DNA from: Gp1-AA133 sp964641665
Lineage (GTDB): Bacteria; Acidobacteriota; Terriglobia; Terriglobales; Acidobacteriaceae
Assembly (NCBI GenBank): GCA_964641665.1
Contig: CAZXKO010000114.1
Span: 46,680 to 110,679 of the forward strand
Direction of reading: 5' to 3'
Length of the DNA: 64,000 nucleotides
Shown: positions 52,569 through 60,180 of the stretch, piece after piece
Layout: the number at the start of each line of letters is the position of its first letter
Position numbering within the stretch: the stretch's first letter is position 1
The notes under the pieces: generated by a model
Seen by the model: the letters and a program-made list of their open reading frames with translations, nothing else
What the model was told of the DNA's origin: nothing
The model's database searches: none
Translations under genes and position numbers: made by a program

Positions 52569-54305
52569 ATGACGCTGGCTCGAAAACTCGGTGTAGCCAG
52601 TCTTACCATTGCGCTGGTGGCGGTCTCGTTATTCGCCCCGCGCGGGCTGGCCCTGACCGTCTACGGAGACTCCCTCTTTCTCGCGCTCCTGCTCACTGCG
52701 TCCCTGGCGATGCTGCGCAATGCCTTCAGCCAGGAGCGGGCACGCGCATTCTGGTGGTTGTTGAGCTTCGGCTGCATCCTCTGGGCAATCAGCGCCGGGT
52801 TCTGGATGTACTACGAAGTCATCCTTCGCCAGCCGGTACCAGAACCCTGCGCGGGCGACGTGATCCTGTTCATCCACATTGCGCCATTCATGGCCGCCGT
52901 CGCTTTGCGTCCGCACCGGCAGCGAAAAGACCGCAAGGTTCTGCTCGATAGCATCAATTTCCTGATGCTGCTGGTCTGGTGGGTGTTTCTCTACGCCTTC
53001 ATTGTGTTCCCCGACCAATACGTCTCCCTGAATGCCCCTGTCTACAGCCGCAATTACGACCTGTTATATCTGCTTGAGAATCTAGTGCTGGTGTTGGTGC
53101 TGGGAATGATGGCCAGTTCCACCCAGGGAGCGTGGCGGAGAATCTATTGGAATCTGTTCGTCGCCAGCGCCCTCTACACTTTGGGCTCGGCAATTACCGA
53201 CGCTGCCATCAATCGCAATCAGTACTACACGGGCAGCCTTTACGATCTACCACTCCTAATGTCGGCCGGCTGCATGATCTGGGTTGCGATATTAGCGCGC
53301 CGCACCGAACTTGATTCCTTCCACGACGTGGAACCCGCCAGCCGCTGGGTGGATCTGGCTCCGCGTCTCGCGATGGTCGCCATCCTCTCTTTGCCATTGC
53401 TGGGCCTGTGGACGCTCTACGCCGACAAAGGGCCTCCCCACCTGCGCAATTTCCGCTTGCTGGTGACGCTGGCGGCCACTCTAGTGCTTGGTTTGTTCGT
53501 CTTCTTGAAACAGTTCCTGCTCGACCGGCAGCTGATCAGCCTGCTTGACGAGTCTCGCCGCAGTTACGAGAACCTGCAGCGCCTTCAGACGCATCTCGTA
53601 CAGAAGGAGAAGCTAGCCTCGCTCGGACAGCTGGTGGCCGGCGCCGCCCACGAGATCAATAATCCCCTAGCGGCAATTCTCGGATATTCCGAACTGCTCG
53701 CCTCGCAGACTTCGTTGAAGGGTGAACAAGCTTCCATGGCGCAAAGGATTGGCCAGCAGGCTCGCCGCACCCGTGATCTGGTTGCTGATCTGCTCAGTTT
53801 CTCGCAGCAGAGTCCTTCTGAGAAAGTCTTGGTGGACGTGACCGCCGTGGTACAACGCGCACTCCAGATGCACGAAGTGCAGGTGCGCGGGAAAAATATT
53901 CGGGTCGAGGCTCACCTCGACCTCGGGCTCCCCCGCATTTGGGGAAACACTAACCAACTCCTGCAGACCTTCCTGCACCTCACCGAGAATGCGATTGATG
54001 CCCTGAACGAGGTTGGCGGTGGATCCTTGCTGGTCTCCGCCCAAGGCGAGAACAATGAGGTCGTGGTGCAGTTTTCCGATTCCGGCCCCGGCATGACCGA
54101 TCCGCAGCGCGTCTTCGATCCCTTCTACACCACCAAGCCCATTGGCAAGGGTGCGGGGCTGGGACTGAGCGCAACCTACGGCGTGGTCCAGGATCATCAG
54201 GGCCAGATCACCTGCCACAACAAACCCGAAGGTGGGGCTGTTTTCGTCCTGCGCTTCCCGGTCGCCTCCCAGGCGGCAGCGGCGGTGGAAGCCGGCCAGG
54301 CATAG
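52569..54305 (+). CDS. Membrane sensor histidine kinase
   Basis: The 578-residue protein has about nine to ten hydrophobic segments in its first 325 residues, a short coiled coil (DESRRSYENLQRLQTHLVQK), the H-box LGQLVAGAAHEINNPLAAILGY and an HATPase_c domain (N-box LTENAIDALNE, G-boxes DSGPGM and GAGLGLSATYGVV). The kinase core is of the NtrB/HPK4-like type. The polytopic N terminus has no named sensor domain. The chosen ATG 52569 has GAGGGAAGC upstream; the frame is open to a TTG at 52536. No response regulator is adjacent, so it is an orphan here. Confidence 0.9.
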   Translation: MTLARKLGVASLTIALVAVSLFAPRGLALTVYGDSLFLALLLTASLAMLRNAFSQERARAFWWLLSFGCILWAISAGFWMYYEVILRQPVPEPCAGDVILFIHIAPFMAAVALRPHRQRKDRKVLLDSINFLMLLVWWVFLYAFIVFPDQYVSLNAPVYSRNYDLLYLLENLVLVLVLGMMASSTQGAWRRIYWNLFVASALYTLGSAITDAAINRNQYYTGSLYDLPLLMSAGCMIWVAILARRTELDSFHDVEPASRWVDLAPRLAMVAILSLPLLGLWTLYADKGPPHLRNFRLLVTLAATLVLGLFVFLKQFLLDRQLISLLDESRRSYENLQRLQTHLVQKEKLASLGQLVAGAAHEINNPLAAILGYSELLASQTSLKGEQASMAQRIGQQARRTRDLVADLLSFSQQSPSEKVLVDVTAVVQRALQMHEVQVRGKNIRVEAHLDLGLPRIWGNTNQLLQTFLHLTENAIDALNEVGGGSLLVSAQGENNEVVVQFSDSGPGMTDPQRVFDPFYTTKPIGKGAGLGLSATYGVVQDHQGQITCHNKPEGGAVFVLRFPVASQAAAAVEAGQA

Positions 54306-54376
54306 CCTGTTGATTCCTTCGCCCCAAAAGGTGCCAGCCAATCAGGCCGCGCCGTTGTCCTGTAACATAAATCTGA

Positions 54377-56851
54377 ATGTCGCCCGTCCCTCTAACGCAT
54401 ACCGGCGCCCGCGTCCTCGAGTTCGAGGCGCTGCGCGAGCTGCTGCGCGGCTGTACCGCCTCGCCGCTTGGCGCCGCGCGCGTATCTGCGCTCGCTCCCA
54501 CCACCGACCAAGCCTGGATTGAGGACCAGCAACAGCTCACCACCGAGATCCGGGAGTTCCGCCGCGTCGGTGGCCGGTTCGAATTCGCCGGCCTCCTCAA
54601 CATCAACGCCCTCATTGAAAAGTCCAGTATCGCCGGTGCTGCCCTCGAAACCACGGAGATCCGCGACGTCATCCTGGTCGTTGATCGCGCCGCCGAATGG
54701 CGCGAAATCGCCGCCGCCCCTCCGGCTGCCATGAAGTCGGAGTGGGGTGCGGTGCGCGCCCTCTCCGCAGGCATCGCCGACTTCACTGAATTCCTGCGCT
54801 CGTTCCGCAACAAAATTCAGCCCGACGGCACGCTGGAAGACCGAGCCTCGCTCGAATTGGCGCGCATCCGCCGCGAGATCGACAAGCAGAAACGCACCAT
54901 CCAGGACTCCCTGCGCGGCTATCTCCGCCGCCTCGCCGAAGGCGGCACCGTGCAGGACGAACTCGTCACCATCCGCGGTGAGCGCTTCGTTATCCCTGTC
55001 AAAATCGAGCAAAAGCGACGGGTTCCAGGCGTTGTGCACGGCAGCAGTTCAAGCGGCCAGACCGTGTTCGTCGAGCCCATCGAGACCATCGAGCAGAACA
55101 ACGACCTCGTCCGGCTCCTCGACGAAGAACAGGCCGAGATCCATCGCATCCTGCTCGAGATGACCCGCCGCATCGGGGAGCACGCCGACGCCATTCGCCA
55201 GGCCGCCGATGTCCTCGCCGAACTCGAGTTGCAGTTCGCCAAAGCCCGCTTCGCCGAGGACTATTTCTGTGTGCCCGTGACGTTGTGTGGGGCGGACACT
55301 CCTGTCCGCCAGCCCGGCGAAGCCGGGCAAGCTCGTCCAGGCCTCGTCCTCCACAACGCCCGCCATCCCCTCCTCGAGCGGAATCTGAAATCCAAAGGCG
55401 GCCGCGTCGTCCCCGTCACTGTCGAACTCGAAGGCGAACGCCGCGAACTCGTCATCACCGGCCCCAACACTGGAGGCAAGACCGTCACCCTGAAGACAGT
55501 CGGCCTGCTCGCGCTCATGGCGCAGTCCGGAATCCCCGTCCCTGCCGACCGCGCCGACCTCCCCGTCTTCGACGCCGTTCTCGCCGATATCGGCGACTAT
55601 CAGTCCATCGAGCATAATCTCTCCACCTTCTCCGCCCATGTCACCAACATCGACTTCCTCTCGCGCATCGCGACTGCGCACTCTCTCGTTCTCCTCGACG
55701 AGCTCGGCTCCGCCACCGACCCCGAAGAAGGTGCCGCCCTGGCCGTCGCCATCGCCGACCACTTCCGCCGAATCGGCTGCATCGCCATCATCTCCACCCA
55801 TCACACCTCGTTGAAGGTCTACGGCGTCAACACCCCCGGCGTGGTCAACGCCGCCGTTGGTTTCGACGAAGCCACCCTCCAGCCCACCTACGAGCTTCGC
55901 GTCGGTGTCCCCGGCGCCTCCGCCGGCATTAACATCGCGCAGCGCCTCGGCCTCAATCCGCAGATCATCGACGCCGCCCGCACCAAGATCGGCACCCAGA
56001 CCCAGGACGTCGCCCGCTTCCTCGACCGCCTCCACACCCAGCTCCGCGAAGCCGAGGCCGAGCGCCTCCGCCTCCGTGCCCGCGAACAAGAGTTAGGAAA
56101 AGAGAAGTCCCGCCTCGCCGCCGAAGGCAAGAAAGAGCAGCAGGCCAAGGTCCGCGAGATGGAGAAGAAACTCGAAAGCCTCTTCAAGGACTTCGAGTAC
56201 CACGCCCGAGAGACGGTGAACGCCATCCAGGATCGCGCCGCCGCGCAACAGCTCTCCAAAGACGCCGAGCGCCGTATCGCAAAAATGCGCCGCGAATTCC
56301 GCGAGCAGTTCGACTCCGCCGTCGTCGCCCACTCCACCGGAGCCGACCAGGGCGACCCCCAGGCCCAGCCTCAACTGGTCAAGCACGTCTCCGTCGGCGA
56401 CACCGTGAAGCTCAAGTCCGTCGGCCGTCCCGGCATCGTCAGCCGCCGTATCGACGACCACCACTTCGAAGTCGAAATCGGCGCCATGAAAATGAAGATC
56501 GCCCGCGACGACATCGCCGAAGTCATCCTCCGCGCCGCCGACACACCCGTAAACGCCGCCCGCGCCAAAGGTATCTCCGTCACGCTTGAGCGCGACCACG
56601 CCACCACTCCCGCGGAAATCAACGTCATTGGCCGCACCGTCGACGAAGCCACCAGCGAAGTCGAAAAGTTCATCGACCGCGCCTTCCTCGCCGGCCGCTC
56701 CCACGTCCGCGTCGTCCACGGCAGCGGCATGGGCATCCTCCGCAAAGCCCTCCGCCAATATCTGCAGAAACATCCCCACGTCGCCTCCGTCACCGAGCCT
56801 CCGCAAAATGAAGGCGGAGGCGGGGCCACGGTGGTGGAACTCCGCGTCTAG
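54377..56851 (+). CDS. mutS2: Endonuclease MutS2
   Basis: MutS2 binds branched DNA or collided ribosomes and has a C-terminal nuclease. The 824-residue product has the MutS core (GSSSSGQTVFVEP), Walker A GPNTGGKT, LLDELGSATDPEEGAALA, ISTHHTSLK, a long coiled coil (about 540-650) and a C-terminal Smr domain (VVHGSGMGILRKALRQYL). In the Smr domain the usual LDLRG motif reads INVIGR, so nuclease activity is uncertain. Residues about 305-317 (GADTPVRQPGEAGQ) are the in-frame translation of a CTCC-loop REP element. ATG 54377. Confidence 0.95.
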   Translation: MSPVPLTHTGARVLEFEALRELLRGCTASPLGAARVSALAPTTDQAWIEDQQQLTTEIREFRRVGGRFEFAGLLNINALIEKSSIAGAALETTEIRDVILVVDRAAEWREIAAAPPAAMKSEWGAVRALSAGIADFTEFLRSFRNKIQPDGTLEDRASLELARIRREIDKQKRTIQDSLRGYLRRLAEGGTVQDELVTIRGERFVIPVKIEQKRRVPGVVHGSSSSGQTVFVEPIETIEQNNDLVRLLDEEQAEIHRILLEMTRRIGEHADAIRQAADVLAELELQFAKARFAEDYFCVPVTLCGADTPVRQPGEAGQARPGLVLHNARHPLLERNLKSKGGRVVPVTVELEGERRELVITGPNTGGKTVTLKTVGLLALMAQSGIPVPADRADLPVFDAVLADIGDYQSIEHNLSTFSAHVTNIDFLSRIATAHSLVLLDELGSATDPEEGAALAVAIADHFRRIGCIAIISTHHTSLKVYGVNTPGVVNAAVGFDEATLQPTYELRVGVPGASAGINIAQRLGLNPQIIDAARTKIGTQTQDVARFLDRLHTQLREAEAERLRLRAREQELGKEKSRLAAEGKKEQQAKVREMEKKLESLFKDFEYHARETVNAIQDRAAAQQLSKDAERRIAKMRREFREQFDSAVVAHSTGADQGDPQAQPQLVKHVSVGDTVKLKSVGRPGIVSRRIDDHHFEVEIGAMKMKIARDDIAEVILRAADTPVNAARAKGISVTLERDHATTPAEINVIGRTVDEATSEVEKFIDRAFLAGRSHVRVVHGSGMGILRKALRQYLQKHPHVASVTEPPQNEGGGGATVVELRV
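55291..55328. repeat. CTCC-loop REP plus companion hairpin inserted in frame in mutS2
   Basis: GGCGGACA-CTCC-TGTCCGCC (perfect 8-bp stem, 55291-55310) is followed by GCCCGGC-GAA-GCCGGGC (55312-55328). The pair encodes a loop just before the conserved NARHPLLE segment and causes no frameshift. Confidence 0.9.
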
Positions 56852-56856
56852 TGTGG

Positions 56857-56876
56857 CGCGCACACTCCTGTGCGCG
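56857..56876. repeat. REP hairpin upstream of the RAYT gene
   Basis: CGCGCACA-CTCC-TGTGCGCG has a perfect 8-bp stem and the CTCC loop. It starts six bases after the mutS2 stop codon. Confidence 0.9.
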
Positions 56877-57059
56877 AAGCGGCCGGGTAGCTGCAGAAAC
56901 TTCAGAGGCAGACAAGAGTGTTCCGTCCCACCCCTGCGCGTTCTCCACCTTATGCGAGCAAGATCGGCGCCTTACCCCGTCGCCGCTCAGCCGTCACAGA
57001 CTCCTGGCTTGCCTCAATCCCACACTTGCAAGGTCAACTCTGTAGAGCGTCTGCACCGG

Positions 57060-57638
57060 ATGATCACCCTTCGCCAAACTCCCTATGAATACCGCCGCCG
57101 ACTGCCTCACTTTCAAAAGAGTGATCGGCCTCTGTTTGTGACTTTCCGCAACCTCTGCCGCGAACCTCTCCCGCCGCAAGCCCGCACTCTTGTACTCAAA
57201 CACTGCCTCCACGACCATGGCAGCCGGATGCTGCTGCATGCTGCGGTCGCCATGCCCGAGCACGTCCACCTGCTGCTGACTCCCCTGCGCGACCATGCCG
57301 GCTGGCCGATTCCTCTGGCGAAGATTCTGCAGCTCATCAAGGGGACATCCGCGCACAGCGTCAATCAGGTTCTCGGCAAGAAAGGCCCGCTCTGGCAAGA
57401 CGAGTCCTTCGACCATGTACTCCGTTCCGAGGAGAGTTTGGCCGAGAAGATCGAATACATCCGGCAGAACCCCGTCCGGAGAGGCTTGGCCCGAGCCCCG
57501 GAAGACTACGCCTGGCTCTGGCAGGAACCCGTAGCTGTGTGGCGCGCACACTCCTGTGCGCGAAACCGCGCGGCCGGTGCCGAGTCGGGGGTTCGAAACG
57601 AAATGACGGGGCGGCCAGCTCGGGACAGAAAAAACTAA
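57060..57638 (+). CDS. REP-associated tyrosine transposase (RAYT, Y1/HUH family)
   Basis: The 192-residue product has the HUH motif HVH in MPEHVHLLLTP, the catalytic-helix context EKIEYIRQNPVRRGL with the probable active Tyr, and the LWQDESFDHVLRSEESLAEK segment typical of TnpA_REP proteins. RAYTs are single-copy, domesticated IS200/IS605 relatives that cut and join REP DNA. ATG 57060 begins MITLRQTPYEYRRRLPHF; an open frame further upstream is a shadow of mutS2. REP copies lie upstream, inside the 3' end of the gene and just downstream. Confidence 0.9.
   Translation: MITLRQTPYEYRRRLPHFQKSDRPLFVTFRNLCREPLPPQARTLVLKHCLHDHGSRMLLHAAVAMPEHVHLLLTPLRDHAGWPIPLAKILQLIKGTSAHSVNQVLGKKGPLWQDESFDHVLRSEESLAEKIEYIRQNPVRRGLARAPEDYAWLWQEPVAVWRAHSCARNRAAGAESGVRNEMTGRPARDRKN
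57543..57562. repeat. REP hairpin inside the 3' end of the RAYT gene
   Basis: CGCGCACA-CTCC-TGTGCGCG is identical in the core to the copy at 56857. It encodes the WRAHSCAR part of the RAYT C terminus, so the last 30 residues are probably repeat-derived. Confidence 0.9.
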
Positions 57639-57641
57639 GGC

Positions 57642-57661
57642 AGCGCACAGGAGTGAGCGCT
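57642..57661. repeat. Inverted REP hairpin downstream of the RAYT gene
   Basis: AGCGCACA-GGAG-TGAGCGCT is the opposite orientation of the flanking copies, with one mismatch. Together with 57543-57562 it forms a BIME-like inverted pair. Confidence 0.8.
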
Positions 57662-57762
57662 CCACACGTGTCATCCCCTTCTCCACAGGCCTCCACACCC
57701 TTCCACAGCCAACCAGGCCATTTCCCTTCTTCCTCACCATGACACAATAGAAGCTTCACCCG

Positions 57763-59754
57763 ATGCCCTCGTCCGACTTCAAAGACGCTCTCAAGCAGCA
57801 GGCCGACATCGTTCGCATCGTCGGCGATTACGTCAGGCTCAAGAAGTCGGGCGCGCAGAACTTCTCCGGGCTCTGCCCCTTTCATAACGAAAAAACGCCG
57901 TCGTTCTCCGTGCATGCCACCCGGCAGTTCTTCCACTGCTTTGGCTGCGGCGTCTCCGGCGACGTCTTCTCCTTCGTGCAGAAGGTCGAGAACATCACCT
58001 TCCCCGAAGCCGTCCGCCTGGTGGCGCAGAAGCTTGACGTGCCACTACCCAAGGTCGAATTCAGCAGCCCACAGGAGGCCCGCGAGGCCAAACTGCGTAT
58101 GGCTCTGCTCGACGTCCACGAGCGCGCCTGTGCCTTCTTTCAGGGCTACCTCATGCGCCCCGAAGGCGCCTCCGCCCGCGCCTACCTTGCTGGACGGGGC
58201 CTCGACGACGAAACCATCGCCCGCTTCCGCATCGGCTACGCCCCCGACTCCGGCTTTCTCCTCCGCGACGCCCTGCGCCGCGATTTCGACGAGGAGTTGC
58301 TAAGAGAGAGCGGGCTGTTTTCCTGGAAAGAAGCCCCGAGCCCCGAGCCCCGAGCCCCGAGCAGGCAAGGTGATCAGGGCGCTGTATCTCGGGATGAAGC
58401 GAGTCCAGCGCATGGTGGGCCAACTGCCAACAGCCAAGACCTAAGATCTGAGGGCTCGCTCGAAGCTCGCAGCTCAAAGCTCGTAGCCTTCTATTCGAAA
58501 TTTCGCAACCGCGTCACCTTCCCCATCACCAACGACGCGAGAAAAATCATTGCCTTCACCGGGCGCACGCTTTCGACCGACGAGAAGGCCGGGCCCAAGT
58601 ACTTAAACTCGCCCGAGACCGCCATTTATTCAAAATCGCGCGTGTTGTTCAATCTGGACCAAGCCAAGGAGGCCATCCGCAAGCTCGACTATGCCATCCT
58701 GGTCGAGGGCCAGATGGACTGCATCTCGGTCTTCGCCGCCGGATTTCAGAACGTGATCGCCAGCTCCGGCACGGCGTTTACCGAGCTGCAGGCCCGCCTG
58801 CTCGGCCGTTTCAGCAAGAACGTGGTCGTCAACTTCGATCCCGACACAGCCGGTGCTAAGGCCACGGAACGAACCCTCGGCCTCCTGGTCGAGGAGGAAT
58901 TCCAGATCAAGGTGCTCACCCTCGAACATGGCTTCGACCCAGACCTGTTCCTGCGCCGGAAGGGCAAAGACGCTTACGCAGAAGCTCTTCGCCACTCGCA
59001 GCGCTACTTCGACTACCTGATCGAGCGCGCCCGCAGTCAGTTTTCCGCGCGCACTCCCGAAAGCAAGGTGAAGGCGCTCAACCACCTCCTGCCTCATATC
59101 CAGCGCGTGCCCAGCCGGATCGTGCGCGACGAGTTGGCCCAGGAAATTGCCCAGAAGCTCGGGATCGATTCCGCCGTGCTGCGCCAGGAACTGAAGCACG
59201 TGGCCGCCAGCCGGTCCGCCACGGCGATCAAGGCCCCAGCGGAGGGCCAGATCACTGACGCCGAGCGCATCCTGATCCGCGCCCTCGCCTCCTCGAACGA
59301 AATCCAGATCGCCGAAGAGCACCTCTCCGCCCGCGACGGCGCCGAGGAGGAATTCGACCCGGCCCGACAGGCCCGGTTCGTGCTACAAAGTGAGCGCCTG
59401 CATGAAGGGCTGGCCTGCGAGTCTCTTATCGAAGCGCTTCTCGGCGCGGGGCCGGACATTACCGATGTGATGGGGCTGCCCCTGTCCGACTCCGACCGCG
59501 CGCTACTGGCGTCAATGCTTCTGAAAGACGCCGAGGAACTAAGCGCCGAGCGCCTCGAAGGCGCGGTCCGGGCGCTGAAGCGCAAGCACATCCGGCGGGA
59601 ACTCGACGAGGTGCAGCGTGAATTGCAATCGCCAACGAGAAAAGATCCTGCACGCCTGCAAGAGCTTCTGCAGAAACGCGTTCGCCTCAAACGAGCCCTG
59701 ATGGACCCGGGCCTAGCCGAGGAAGGCCCCGGGCCAAAGAAACGCCCAGCCTGA
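57763..59754 (+). CDS. dnaG: DNA primase
   Basis: DnaG makes RNA primers at the replication fork. The 663-residue protein has the N-terminal CHC2 zinc finger (Cys38, His41, Cys59, Cys62), the Toprim core (LVEGQMDCISVFAAGF with the metal Glu, NFDPDTAG with the Asp pair) and a C-terminal helicase-binding domain. Between the zinc-finger/linker region and FRNRVTFPI there is an insertion of about 50 residues (about 190-240), low-complexity and encoded by heptamer repeats and repeat fragments. ATG 57763. It precedes rpoD, as in the classical macromolecular-synthesis operon. Confidence 0.96.
   Translation: MPSSDFKDALKQQADIVRIVGDYVRLKKSGAQNFSGLCPFHNEKTPSFSVHATRQFFHCFGCGVSGDVFSFVQKVENITFPEAVRLVAQKLDVPLPKVEFSSPQEAREAKLRMALLDVHERACAFFQGYLMRPEGASARAYLAGRGLDDETIARFRIGYAPDSGFLLRDALRRDFDEELLRESGLFSWKEAPSPEPRAPSRQGDQGAVSRDEASPAHGGPTANSQDLRSEGSLEARSSKLVAFYSKFRNRVTFPITNDARKIIAFTGRTLSTDEKAGPKYLNSPETAIYSKSRVLFNLDQAKEAIRKLDYAILVEGQMDCISVFAAGFQNVIASSGTAFTELQARLLGRFSKNVVVNFDPDTAGAKATERTLGLLVEEEFQIKVLTLEHGFDPDLFLRRKGKDAYAEALRHSQRYFDYLIERARSQFSARTPESKVKALNHLLPHIQRVPSRIVRDELAQEIAQKLGIDSAVLRQELKHVAASRSATAIKAPAEGQITDAERILIRALASSNEIQIAEEHLSARDGAEEEFDPARQARFVLQSERLHEGLACESLIEALLGAGPDITDVMGLPLSDSDRALLASMLLKDAEELSAERLEGAVRALKRKHIRRELDEVQRELQSPTRKDPARLQELLQKRVRLKRALMDPGLAEEGPGPKKRPA
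58333..58484. repeat. In-frame repeat insertion in dnaG
   Basis: Four GCCCCGA heptamers (58333-58360) start the insert and AGCTCGC, AGCTCAA and AGCTCGT heptamers (58464-58484) end it. The segment between has no primase homology that I can see. The translation stays open. Confidence 0.85.
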
Positions 59755-60180
59755 ACCGGGCGGCCGGAGTAGGCAGGCCCGCGGTCCCACTGCCTTGGTC
59801 AGAAGGCCGTTCGCCTCAAGGACCCGCACTTAGAGGCGCAGAAATTCGTTTGGTTCGTATCAGGGTGCGCCTTCAGGCGCACCGTAGCAGGTTGCCTTAG
59901 GAGCGCCTTTAGGCGCTGGCATAGCCCGGTAGACGGGTTTCCGGGCGATCCGCCGTGAAAAGCCGTGGAACGAAACACCCTCGAAAAGCATCTAAATGAT
60001 TAAGCTGGTTGGAGATGCGGACGGCGCCGTGCAGGGATTTTGGAAACGATTCAGAATGGCAGACACTCCCCCCGTCTGCTATAATCTGTAAGTTTGTGCT
60101 CCGGCACAATCCCGCAGTGCCACGTTCCCACCACTGGAAAGTAAACGCGTCCTCGCCGGACGCTTTGAGGATAATCTTTC
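59755..60180. other. dnaG-rpoD intergenic region with tandem hairpins
   Basis: A perfect hairpin GGTGCGCC-TTCA-GGCGCACC lies at 59864-59883 and AGCGCC-TTTA-GGCGCT at 59902-59917, a separate repeat family with TTNA loops. The rest is non-coding and holds the rpoD promoter near 60080. No gene is seen. Confidence 0.6.
60080..60085 (+). promoter_or_regulatory. -10 box of the rpoD promoter
   Basis: TATAAT is a perfect -10 hexamer about 95 bases before the rpoD start. The -35 region is weak (TGGCAG). An inverted repeat GCAGAC/GTCTGC (60059-60079) fills the spacer, so an activator or repressor may act here. Confidence 0.6.
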
